This document shows positions 15,705-23,612 of a DNA stretch of 64,000 bases, piece by piece. The notes below the pieces were generated by a model. That model worked only from the letters and a program-made list of their open reading frames with translations, ran no database searches and was not told the origin of the DNA. Positions within the stretch are counted from its first letter, which is position 1, and the number at the start of each line of letters is the position of its first letter. The stretch is from Roseobacter sp. CCS2 (GTDB lineage Bacteria > Pseudomonadota > Alphaproteobacteria > Rhodobacterales > Rhodobacteraceae). The stretch covers positions 1,054,001-1,118,000 of the forward strand of contig NZ_AAYB01000001.1 in assembly GCF_000169435.1 (NCBI RefSeq), given 5' to 3'. The position numbers and the translations under genes are program-made.

Positions 15705-16660
15705 CGTGCGGCCAAGGCTTGGCGGTATTTTTCAGCGTCCCAATTCAGCAAAGCTGCCTCCGCATCCGTGCCAATGGGTTCGGCTGTCCAATCTGCCGGT
15801 AGTCGCGACAAACAATCGGACAGGCATTTGATCATAGCGCGTTGCGATGATGTGGCACCATTGCGCAGATAAACGCCCTGTTCGGGCTTCACGATAACCG
15901 GCGGGTTTTCAGCGTGATCAGCGGTGGGCAAGGCGGGGCCAAGGAACACCACGTGGTCAGGATAGTAGGATCCGCTAAGGGCAAGGTCACAGATGCGCGG
16001 GTTGTGTGCGATCCAGCTTTCGCCGACTGCCTCAAAACCTGTCATTGCGGTCGTGGCGGCTTTCGTCGTGTCAGTCAGAACAGGCATTTGCAGCCTGTCT
16101 TCGACCTGCTGCATGATCTCATCAGTTTCGGCCACGGTGGTGCCGCAACAGATCAGCCCATGGTTTTCAAGGATCACGATCTGCGTGTCAGATGTAACCC
16201 GTGCAAGGATTTCGCGGGTCAGCGGCAGGCCCGGTTTGGCATAGGGCACAAAAACAGCAGGTAAATCGGCGAGCTTTTCGATGGCCACCTTTCGCCCCTC
16301 TGGGCTGATTGCATGAACGAGCGTCGCGATGGAATGGGTGTGGGCAACAACCGGCCAATCAAGGGCGGCGTGAAACGTCGTTTCGATAGATGGGCGCAGG
16401 GTGTTGGCGGGATCAATCACTGTATCCTTGCAGCTACCATCGCCTTCGCCAGCGGCCTCTGCTTGGGCGGCGGCACGGTTGACAGCAACGAAGATAGGCT
16501 TTGTTTCCGCATCGGCCAGTTCAGTGCCCGACGCCTTAATCCACATAACATCGCCAATTTTCATCGACGTGTTCCCCCCGGGGCCCTGGACACGCAAAGG
16601 ATCTTTGCCCAGACGCGCGGAGAAAGCGTGGAAATCTGCGGACGGTTCAGTCATTGGCAT
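15701..16660 (-). CDS. Class II aldolase/adducin-domain protein (319 residues)
   Basis: Zinc-dependent aldolase fold of the RhaD/FucA superfamily. PGGNTSMK near residue 28 binds phosphate in this family, and HTHS near 108 plus a later ENHGL supply the usual metal histidines. The first 230 residues are the aldolase domain; the remaining 90 form a C-terminal extension like that of the aldolase part of bifunctional rhamnulose-phosphate aldolase/dehydrogenase proteins, but no dehydrogenase domain follows. The likely substrate is a phosphorylated ketose made by the adjacent FGGY kinase. The start at 16660 overlaps the HAD gene stop (TGATG); a second ATG at 16651 is possible. It is the second class II aldolase of the cluster, the other being at 24742-25398. 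Confidence 0.85.
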   Translation of the reverse strand: MPMTEPSADFHAFSARLGKDPLRVQGPGGNTSMKIGDVMWIKASGTELADAETKPIFVAVNRAAAQAEAAGEGDGSCKDTVIDPANTLRPSIETTFHAALDWPVVAHTHSIATLVHAISPEGRKVAIEKLADLPAVFVPYAKPGLPLTREILARVTSDTQIVILENHGLICCGTTVAETDEIMQQVEDRLQMPVLTDTTKAATTAMTGFEAVGESWIAHNPRICDLALSGSYYPDHVVFLGPALPTADHAENPPVIVKPEQGVYLRNGATSSQRAMIKCLSDCLSRLPADWTAEPIGTDAEAALLNWDAEKYRQALAAR

Positions 16661-17469
16661 CACCTGAGCGTTGGAATTGTATAGGTTGCAGTGGTCTTAC
16701 CCGCGAAAACATCATGCGCCGCATCCGCATGCAGGCCGCCTGCGATAAAAAGGCTATCCCAGCCAACCGTTTGTGCGCCAGCGATATCGTGTTCGGGGCT
16801 GTCACCAACCATTAAAACGCGCTTGGGCTCGGTTATCTGCAGCGTATTCGACAGCACGTCAAAAATGGCTTTGTGCGGTTTGCCATAGAACATCACCTTA
16901 CCGCCCGCATCAGCGTAGGCATGGGCCAATGCACCGGGTGATTGCACTGTTTTGCCATGCGCGCGCGGGGATGCGCGGTCAGGGTTTGAACAGATCAAAG
17001 GTAGGTTCAGCGCGCGTGCCCGGTCAAGGATCGCTTGTTGCTTGGGATGGTCAGTCGCATCAGGCAGGCCCATCAGTAGAACGGCGTCGGCTTGATCAAC
17101 CGTGTCGGTGAAAGTCACGGATAGAGACCCTGCCCATTTCGCGGCATCCCCTGCGGCGGCAGTGATTGGCAGCAGCGTTTTGATGTCGCGCAGGCGGCCG
17201 CCTTTGAATTCAATATGCAATGCCTCGCCTGAGGTCATGACAACGCCAAAGGCATCGGGTGCAAACCCCATGCCGGTGATGCGATCTGCGTTCACGGCGG
17301 CCCGTTTGCCCGAATTTGACAGAACCGCCAGCGTCTTGCCCTTCAGCGCATCAATCGTGATGACCGCGTCCGGATAGGGGGAGGTTCCGTTGTGCAGAAC
17401 CCCCCATTGATCAAAAACAATGGCGTCATACTGATCTGCGACCGCCAGTATGCTGTCGATCGGTTGCAT
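16660..17469 (-). CDS. HAD superfamily class IIA hydrolase (TIGR01459-like)
   Basis: Cytoplasmic HAD-fold protein of 269 residues with a class IIA cap. The nucleophile motif reads FDQWGVLHNG (Asp 20), LSNSGKR near 50 is motif II, and VGDSPEHDIAGA near 222 is the acidic motif IV. The second aspartate of the usual DxD is a tryptophan, a trait I associate with the TIGR01459 group, so phosphatase activity cannot be assumed. It probably removes phosphate from a sugar phosphate or aldol product in the pathway. It overlaps the aldolase gene by TGATG and lies three bases after the lactonase-like gene, in one operon. Confidence 0.85.
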   Translation of the reverse strand: MQPIDSILAVADQYDAIVFDQWGVLHNGTSPYPDAVITIDALKGKTLAVLSNSGKRAAVNADRITGMGFAPDAFGVVMTSGEALHIEFKGGRLRDIKTLLPITAAAGDAAKWAGSLSVTFTDTVDQADAVLLMGLPDATDHPKQQAILDRARALNLPLICSNPDRASPRAHGKTVQSPGALAHAYADAGGKVMFYGKPHKAIFDVLSNTLQITEPKRVLMVGDSPEHDIAGAQTVGWDSLFIAGGLHADAAHDVFAGKTTATYTIPTLR

Positions 17470-17472
17470 CGC

Positions 17473-18405
17473 TTATTTGGGGTCCGGTGTGGGCGGCACC
17501 AATGCTGCGATATAGGCGTCAGCTTCATCCTTGGTCAGGGCAGGTGCTGACTTTTCAACAGCGCCCGCGGGCATGTCGCCAAAGTAGAATTGATAACCGG
17601 GGATCACCTGACGGCGTTTACGCAAAGGCATGCCTTCATAAGGAAAAACGTCGGACCGCGCGTTCGCGACCTTATCATGGCAGGCAAGGATATAATCCGC
17701 GCGCTTGTCCAGCTCTTCAACAGATTTCCAACCCTCAAAGGAATTCACAAAGCGTGCTGGCACCCAATAACGCCAACCTTCGTCCGGGTTGGGTTCCATG
17801 TTGCGTTCCTGAAAGATCGCATCGCCCGCAACCACAATATCACCGACGCTGGTCGCAACCGTCACGGCCATATGCCCGACAGAGTGGCCAGGGGTGTGGA
17901 ACATCGTAATACCGGGCAGGATTTCGCATTCATCCTCGACCGCTTCAAACACGCAGCCGGCATAGGCTGGTTCGATGCCGAGATAACCGCTTTCATAGGT
18001 GCGGTAGTACAGCGGCAGCGGATTGTAGGCCATTTCAATCTCGGCCTTTGGCGCGATGTAGCGGGCGTTTTTGAATTGCTTCATGTTCTGCACGTGGTCC
18101 CAGTGCAGGTGGGTAAAGACAATCGCGTCAATCTCATCAGGATGCACGCCCAGCTTTTGTTCAAGGTGTTCATGGACCTGCAAACAACCACGTTTATCGC
18201 ATTTATGGTGGTATTTAGTGGCGCGTTCTTCGTCGCAAAGCCCGGTGTCGATCAGGATCTTGTGGGTGCCGGTGTCAACATAGTGGCAATAAACCGGGTT
18301 CCAGATCTTCTGACCCGCAGGCCCTTTCCAGAAAATATATGTGCCAAGGTCGGCCTCAAGCCAGCCAGTGTTGATCGGATAGATTTTGGTTTCTGCGACG
18401 CCCAT
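17473..18405 (-). CDS. Metallo-beta-lactamase-fold hydrolase, N-acyl-homoserine-lactonase family
   Basis: A 310-residue zinc hydrolase. The metal motif HLHWDH is at about 98-103, with later His in HTPGHSVGH (near 177), Asp in VAGDAIF and a late His in LACHDKVA. This is the family of AiiA-type lactonases, which open homoserine lactones, but in a sugar operon a sugar-acid lactone is at least as likely a substrate. No signal peptide, so it acts in the cytoplasm. The ATG at 18405 has GGAGGA four bases upstream. It is the first gene of the minus arm, and the palindromic operator at 18433-18444 lies 28 bases before its start codon. Confidence 0.85.
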   Translation of the reverse strand: MGVAETKIYPINTGWLEADLGTYIFWKGPAGQKIWNPVYCHYVDTGTHKILIDTGLCDEERATKYHHKCDKRGCLQVHEHLEQKLGVHPDEIDAIVFTHLHWDHVQNMKQFKNARYIAPKAEIEMAYNPLPLYYRTYESGYLGIEPAYAGCVFEAVEDECEILPGITMFHTPGHSVGHMAVTVATSVGDIVVAGDAIFQERNMEPNPDEGWRYWVPARFVNSFEGWKSVEELDKRADYILACHDKVANARSDVFPYEGMPLRKRRQVIPGYQFYFGDMPAGAVEKSAPALTKDEADAYIAALVPPTPDPK

Positions 18406-18432
18406 GAGGTCCTCCAGTTACGAGTCCCTGAC

Positions 18433-18444
18433 TTTGTATACAAA
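18433..18444. promoter_or_regulatory. GntR operator, minus arm
   Basis: TTTGTATACAAA, a perfect 12-bp palindrome, lies 28 bases before the lactonase-like gene start and just downstream of the GntR gene. An extra half-site-like ATACAAAA follows at 18447-18453. The identical 12-mer occurs before the plus-strand arm (19252-19263). Confidence 0.75.
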
Positions 18445-18498
18445 AATACAAAACTGTCTACACTGCGGTGCTAATTATCTGAAACTCAATCCGACAGC

Positions 18499-19155
18499 TT
18501 AGTTATTTACTGCCAAAACGCGCATAAAGCTTTCAGTCATGTGTTTACGCATACCATCAACGGCAACCTGCGAGTCACCAGAAAAAATCTTGGCCAACAG
18601 CTCTTCGTGGCTAAGCACCGACGCATCAAGATCAGCCTTGGTTTCCAGTTTTTTCGCCCGGAAAGGCCCTGTTTTGCGTCGAAAGTCCGAAGCAAGGTCG
18701 CGGATGTACGGGTTGTCTGTTGCCCGGTAAATCGACATGTGCAGAGCTTCATTCGCATGAATGTAGGCAAGGCGGTCATTGGCCGCGGCCGCGGCCTTGC
18801 AGCTTTCTTGTGCGGCTTCTATTTCGGCGCGCGCCAATAAAGTAAGGCGTTGATTGGCCAAACGTGCGCAAATACTTTCGATTTCCTGCATTGCTTCAAA
18901 CATTTGCGCCAGTTCTTCGCGGGAATATTGCGCCACGCGCACGCCGCGTTTTTCGCCTGCCACCAGCACGCCCTGGGCGGTAAGTCGGCTTAGCGCTTCG
19001 CGTACTGGGGTGCGGGATACAGCAAATCTTTCGGCCAGTTTTGTCTCGTCCAGTCGTTCGCCTGGCTCTAGCTGTCCAGCGGCGATGTCGTCGCGCAATG
19101 CACTTTCAATACGTTGCCCCGTCGATTCGCGGGAAGATGTGCCGTTTCGCTCCAT
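18499..19155 (-). CDS. GntR-family regulator, FadR subfamily (FCD domain)
   Basis: Transcription factor of 218 residues. A winged helix (about 10-75) has the GntR pattern LEPGERLDETKLAERFAVSRTPVREALSRL; the rest is an all-helical FCD ligand domain with Asp and His residues (for example HANEALHMSIYRA near 125) that usually bind metal and a carboxylate ligand. It lies between the two arms of the sugar cluster, on the minus strand, divergent from the ABC genes. The two TTTGTATACAAA palindromes in the two flanking promoter regions are its probable operators. Ligand binding most likely relieves repression when the substrate or an intermediate is present. Confidence 0.9.
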   Translation of the reverse strand: MERNGTSSRESTGQRIESALRDDIAAGQLEPGERLDETKLAERFAVSRTPVREALSRLTAQGVLVAGEKRGVRVAQYSREELAQMFEAMQEIESICARLANQRLTLLARAEIEAAQESCKAAAAANDRLAYIHANEALHMSIYRATDNPYIRDLASDFRRKTGPFRAKKLETKADLDASVLSHEELLAKIFSGDSQVAVDGMRKHMTESFMRVLAVNN

Positions 19156-19251
19156 GACAGGCCCTTCATCGTCTTGCGTCTGAACGTTGCACTATCATGA
19201 TCCACATCCAAAAACTACTAAAACCGAATACATTGGATATTTTGTGTTGAT

Positions 19252-19263
19252 TTTGTATACAAA
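19252..19263. promoter_or_regulatory. GntR operator, plus arm
   Basis: TTTGTATACAAA is identical to the site at 18433-18444. It lies 39 bases before the ABC ATPase start codon and about 96 bases before the divergent GntR gene start, so it could control both. Confidence 0.75.
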
Positions 19264-19302
19264 CTCATGTTCCCTTTGTGCATCGAGGGGAGAGGTCCGT
19301 TA

Positions 19303-20376
19303 ATGCCAGAGATAAGACTACAACATCTGCGCAAAGACTATGGCGCGTTGACGGTGATCGAGGACCTGAACCTTGAAATGGCGGACGGTGAATTCACCGT
19401 GCTTGTCGGCCCGTCAGGCTGCGGCAAGTCAACGACCCTGCGCATGATTGCAGGGCTGGAAGGTGTAACCGGCGGTGAGATTGTGATCGGCGATCGTGAT
19501 GTATCGCAGATGGAACCCAAGGAACGCGATCTTGCGATGGTGTTTCAGGATTACGCGCTTTACCCGCATATGAACGTCGCCAAGAACATGTCATTCGCCT
19601 TGCGTCTGGCACGCATGAACAAAGCTGACATTGACAAGCGCGTGGGTGAAGTGGCCGAAACGCTTGATCTGACCGCTTACCTGAACCGTAAACCTGCGGA
19701 ATTGTCGGGTGGTCAACGACAGCGCGTGGCGATGGGCCGTGCACTGGTGCGTGATGCGGGCACATTCCTGTTCGATGAACCGCTCTCCAATCTGGATGCC
19801 AAACTGCGCGGGCAGATGCGTGCCGAACTGGCCCTGATGTCGCAGCGGATCAAAAAGAACATGATCTACGTGACCCATGATCAGGTCGAAGCGATGACGC
19901 TGGGCGACAAGATCGTGGTGATGAAGTTTGGCGAAATCATGCAGGCCGGCACCCCTGAAGAGCTGTATCGCAGCCCGGCAAACAAATTCGTGGCGGGCTT
20001 TATCGGGTCGCCAACGATGAATTTCCTGAACGCTGAACTGGTCGATGAGGCCGGAACGTTAAGCGCCAAAGGTGATGGGTTTTCCATCCCGCTGCCTGAT
20101 GCGCGCAAAGGTGCCCTGCAAGCCCACCGTGATCGGAACATCCATCTGGGCATTCGTCCATCCAGCTTTGCCGAAGGGCCCGGTGGGCTGAAAATGCCCG
20201 TAATCCTGTCGGAATATATTGGCGCGCAATCTGTGCTGATCTCTGAACTGGGCGGTCAGCGTGTGTCGATTGAAATTAATACCGTCGCGCCCATTCGGGC
20301 CGGTGAAGAACGTGAATTCACGGTGCAAGGGGATGAAGTCCATCTCTTTGATCCCAAAACCGAAGCGGCCCTGTAA
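19303..20376 (+). CDS. Sugar ABC transporter ATP-binding protein (MalK/UgpC type)
   Basis: ATPase of a carbohydrate importer, 357 residues. Walker A GPSGCGKST is at about 37-45, Q-loop VFQDYALYPHM near 81, signature LSGGQRQR near 135, Walker B FLFDEPLSNLD near 155, and a C-terminal TOBE/MalK regulatory region from about 235. The start at 19303 follows GGGGAGAGG; the frame is open back to 19267 but that part is less convincing because it touches the operator region. It heads the plus arm: ATPase, binding protein, two permeases, UPF0261, aldolase. Confidence 0.93.
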   Translation: MPEIRLQHLRKDYGALTVIEDLNLEMADGEFTVLVGPSGCGKSTTLRMIAGLEGVTGGEIVIGDRDVSQMEPKERDLAMVFQDYALYPHMNVAKNMSFALRLARMNKADIDKRVGEVAETLDLTAYLNRKPAELSGGQRQRVAMGRALVRDAGTFLFDEPLSNLDAKLRGQMRAELALMSQRIKKNMIYVTHDQVEAMTLGDKIVVMKFGEIMQAGTPEELYRSPANKFVAGFIGSPTMNFLNAELVDEAGTLSAKGDGFSIPLPDARKGALQAHRDRNIHLGIRPSSFAEGPGGLKMPVILSEYIGAQSVLISELGGQRVSIEINTVAPIRAGEEREFTVQGDEVHLFDPKTEAAL

Positions 20377-20406
20377 GGCCCGCAAAAAACCATCTGGGAG
20401 GATGAT

Positions 20407-21750
20407 ATGAAAGTAACGAAAACAAATGTCTGGTCTGCGGCGATTGCTGTGTCCCTGACCTATACGACGGCATATGCCGATGGCCACACGGCTGACGTCT
20501 ATGCCCCCTACGAAGGCACGACGCTTGTCGTGAACTTCCCTGCGCACCCGCACTATAATGCGGTGCTGGAAGTGCTGCCTGAGTTTACAGAGCAGACAGG
20601 AATTGAGGTCGAAGTTGACCAATTGCAGTATCTTCGGATGCGCGAACGCCAGACGCTTGAGCTGACAAAGGACGAAGGTGATTATGACCTGATTTCCTAT
20701 GTTGTGTTTTCCAAAGCGGATTATGTCTTTGCCGATCAGCTGGAAAATCTGGCCAAGTACTTCATGAACCCACGTTTGGCCGACCCAAACTATGATGCTG
20801 GCGATCTGATTGACGGTTACGTTGCCAACATCGGTATTGCGGGTGGCGAAAAAGGGTATCTGCCGGGTCCAACTGGATCGCTGTTTGGTATTCCTTTCGG
20901 GTCCGAAACATCCGTTCTGGCCTACCGCAAGGATATCTTTGAAAAGCACGGCATCGATGTGCCGGAAACATATGATGATCTGCTCGAAGTGGCCTGCCTG
21001 ATCCCCGAGGTTGAGCCGGGCATGGGCGGTATGGCATCGCGCGCCGCATCCGGCCACCAGGCCAGCCACGCATTCCTGTTGCACCTTGCCCCCCTTGGCG
21101 GTCGTGTGTTTGACGCGGAATGGAACCCGATCATCAACAGCCCCGAAGGTGTTGCCGCTGCAAATGCGCTAAAGACTATCGTGGATTGTGGCCCTGAAGG
21201 TGGCACAACATTCGGTCCAGCCGAAGCTGCCGCCGCATTCCAGCAGGGTCAGGCTGCGATGTTCATGGACTCGATTGCCTTTGCAGCCGGGTTCGAAGAT
21301 CCAAGCCGGTCTACTGTGGTCGGCAACGTGGGCTATGCGCTGCACCCCGAAGGCGTGCGCCGTGGGTCACAAACCGGTGGTTTTGGTATTGGCATCCCGT
21401 CGAACGCCCAGAACAAGGAAGCTGCGTTTTTGCTGATGCAATGGCTGACCAGCAAAGAACAGGATCTTGCGATTGCATTGGCCGGCGGCAACCCATCGCG
21501 GTTCTCGACCTATGAAAACGCTGAGCTGAATGAGAAATATCCATATTCCGCAACATTCGGTGAAGCACTGAAATACGCTGACCCGGATTGGCGTCCGATC
21601 ATCCCGACATGGGGTACGATCAACGCGGATATCGGCACAACCATGAGCCAGGTTCTGACCGAAGGTCTGGACCCGCAAGAAGCGCTTGATGGTGTGGCCG
21701 AACGTGCCCGCGCCACGATGGAAGAGGCCGGTTACTACACCTGGCAGTAA
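20407..21750 (+). CDS. Sugar ABC transporter solute-binding protein (family 1)
   Basis: Periplasmic receptor of 447 residues. The first 24-25 residues are a Sec signal peptide ending in AYADG. The mature part is a two-lobe family 1 binding protein with a hinge region IPFGSETSVLAYRKDIFEKH (about 160-180), the usual place of the ligand-contact segment. Ligand identity is not visible; family 1 proteins of this type bind sugars, polyols and glycosides. The ATG at 20407 has GGGAGGA upstream. It is followed by a 13-bp stem-loop before the permease genes, which would give more binding protein than permease. Confidence 0.92.
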   Translation: MKVTKTNVWSAAIAVSLTYTTAYADGHTADVYAPYEGTTLVVNFPAHPHYNAVLEVLPEFTEQTGIEVEVDQLQYLRMRERQTLELTKDEGDYDLISYVVFSKADYVFADQLENLAKYFMNPRLADPNYDAGDLIDGYVANIGIAGGEKGYLPGPTGSLFGIPFGSETSVLAYRKDIFEKHGIDVPETYDDLLEVACLIPEVEPGMGGMASRAASGHQASHAFLLHLAPLGGRVFDAEWNPIINSPEGVAAANALKTIVDCGPEGGTTFGPAEAAAAFQQGQAAMFMDSIAFAAGFEDPSRSTVVGNVGYALHPEGVRRGSQTGGFGIGIPSNAQNKEAAFLLMQWLTSKEQDLAIALAGGNPSRFSTYENAELNEKYPYSATFGEALKYADPDWRPIIPTWGTINADIGTTMSQVLTEGLDPQEALDGVAERARATMEEAGYYTWQ

Positions 21751-21763
21751 TTCCTCCCCGATG

Positions 21764-21792
21764 GCAGGCCGGTGCATGTTGCATCGGCCTGC
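21764..21792 (+). terminator. Intra-operon stem-loop after the sugar-binding protein gene
   Basis: A 13-bp stem (21764-21776 with 21780-21792; one G-T wobble) with a TGT loop starts 14 bases after the stop codon and is followed by TATTTT. Permease genes follow on the same strand, so it is likely a partial terminator or a 3'-end stabiliser. Confidence 0.75.
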
Positions 21793-21828
21793 TATTTTCG
21801 CCCGCGCCGTATCAGAAAGCCCCGGATC

Positions 21829-22743
21829 ATGAGTATCGCTCGCGCCAACCGTCTGACGCCTTATCTGTTTCTGGCACCCGCCGGTGCAGTGCTGGCCGTC
21901 GCGCTGTTCTATCCGATCTGCTATATGATCTACGCCAGCTTTCTGGACTGGAACCCCAGCCAGCGCATTGGCGAGGCAGATTTTATCGGTCTGCGCAATT
22001 ATACCAAGCTTTTCAGCGATGCCGCTTTCCGCGAAAGCATGTGGGTCACTATCAAGTTTTCCATAGTCGTGGTGACCATCGAAATGTTCCTCGGCGTCGG
22101 CCTTGCCCTGCTGCTGGATCGTAACATTCGCGGTATGTCTGTGCTGCGCACCCTCTTTATCCTGCCAATGATGATCGCCCCTATCGTTGTGGGTCTGATG
22201 TGGCGCTATATGTACCACCCCACCGTGGGTATCTTTAACCGCACGCTGACGGATTGGGGGTTTGACCCGATCCCGTGGTTGGCGGATGGCGATTGGGCCT
22301 TTGCGTCCATCGTGATCGCCGACATCTGGCAATGGACCCCGTTTATTTTCATTTTGTCACTGGCCGCCCTGCAATCACTGCCCGCATCCGCGATTGAGGC
22401 AAGCAGGATTGACGGTGCCTCGGGTTGGCAGCAGATCATCTATATTAAGCTACCGCTGATGTTGCCGGTACTGATCGTCACCTTATTATTGCGTCTGATC
22501 GACAGCTTCAAAGTGCTCGAGGTTATCTTGGTCATGACCAACGGTGGACCCGGCCTATCGACCGAAATCCTATCCATCCGCATCAACCGCACCGCATCCG
22601 AGTTCCGCGAATTGGGCGAAGCGGCGGCTATGTCGAACCTGCTATTGATCGTCTTGCTGATCCTGACCTTCGCGATGTTCATCTATAACAAAGCGCAGGA
22701 ATTGCGCGCCCAGCGCATGCGCGCGGTGGAGGAAGAGGCATGA
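21829..22743 (+). CDS. Sugar ABC transporter permease (MalF type)
   Basis: Inner-membrane permease of 304 residues with six predicted helices and the EAA loop (EASRIDGASGWQQIIYIKLPL, cut here to its core EASRIDGASG, near 195). I begin at ATG 21829; the open frame reaches 21772 but that stretch is inside the stem-loop. The gene ends in an ATGA overlap with the second permease, indicating a heterodimer translated together. Confidence 0.92.
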   Translation: MSIARANRLTPYLFLAPAGAVLAVALFYPICYMIYASFLDWNPSQRIGEADFIGLRNYTKLFSDAAFRESMWVTIKFSIVVVTIEMFLGVGLALLLDRNIRGMSVLRTLFILPMMIAPIVVGLMWRYMYHPTVGIFNRTLTDWGFDPIPWLADGDWAFASIVIADIWQWTPFIFILSLAALQSLPASAIEASRIDGASGWQQIIYIKLPLMLPVLIVTLLLRLIDSFKVLEVILVMTNGGPGLSTEILSIRINRTASEFRELGEAAAMSNLLLIVLLILTFAMFIYNKAQELRAQRMRAVEEEA

Positions 22744-23612
22744 GCCAGAAAACCTATGACCGCCAGAACCCGGCCTTTTATGTCCTGATTGTCATGCTGG
22801 TGATCATGGCGATTGGTCCGATCTATCTGATGCTGGTCACGTCGCTGAAGCTGAATGTCGATATCATGTCCGACACCTCCAGCCTGATTTTCATGCCGAC
22901 CTTGCGGAACTACGAAACCGCCTTGTGTGATTTCCTGTGGTACGAGCCGGAGCATCTGCGCCGCTGCGATCCAACGTTTGGTCGGGCGCTGACGAATTCA
23001 CTGATCATCGGTCTGGTCTCAACCGCGATTACGCTGATTATTGGCACCATGGCCGCCTATGCGCTGGTACGTTTCCGGTTCATGGGTCGCGATGTGGTGT
23101 CCATCTGGACGTTGATGATGCGTATGGTCCCACCTGCGGTTTTGCTGGTCCCCGTCTTTGGCATCTGGACCTTTCAGTTCGGTCTGGATGGGACACGCGG
23201 CGGGATCATTTTGGTTTATGTGGCGCTGAACCTGCCTTTCGTGATCTGGATTTTACAGAGTTTCATTGTGCAAGTGCCAATCCAGCTGGAAGAGGCCGCG
23301 CGCATGGATGGCGCCGGCCCCTTCCAGGTTTTCTTTCTGGTCGTGCTACCCTTGATCAAACCAGGGATCGCAGCGGCGTCTATCTTTACCTTCCGGGTGG
23401 CGTGGAATGAATTCCTGCTGGCGAACGCTTTGTCAGATCGCAACAGCCGGACAGTGCCTGTGACCATCGTGAACAGCCTAACTGAATTCGACATCGACTG
23501 GGGTGTGATCATGGCAACGGGCATGTTGCTGGCTGTCCCCCCGATCATTTTCACTTTCTTTGCCAGCCGCCAGATCATCACAGGCATGACCGCAGGGGCC
23601 GTGAAAGGGTAA
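22740..23612 (+). CDS. Sugar ABC transporter permease (MalG type)
   Basis: Second permease of the importer, 290 residues, six helices, with the EAA loop EEAARMDGAGPFQVF near 183. A long periplasmic loop follows the first helix (about 35-80). It overlaps the MalF-type gene by ATGA and the UPF0261 gene by TAATG, so transport and the enzyme step are translated as one unit. Confidence 0.92.
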   Translation: MSQKTYDRQNPAFYVLIVMLVIMAIGPIYLMLVTSLKLNVDIMSDTSSLIFMPTLRNYETALCDFLWYEPEHLRRCDPTFGRALTNSLIIGLVSTAITLIIGTMAAYALVRFRFMGRDVVSIWTLMMRMVPPAVLLVPVFGIWTFQFGLDGTRGGIILVYVALNLPFVIWILQSFIVQVPIQLEEAARMDGAGPFQVFFLVVLPLIKPGIAAASIFTFRVAWNEFLLANALSDRNSRTVPVTIVNSLTEFDIDWGVIMATGMLLAVPPIIFTFFASRQIITGMTAGAVKG

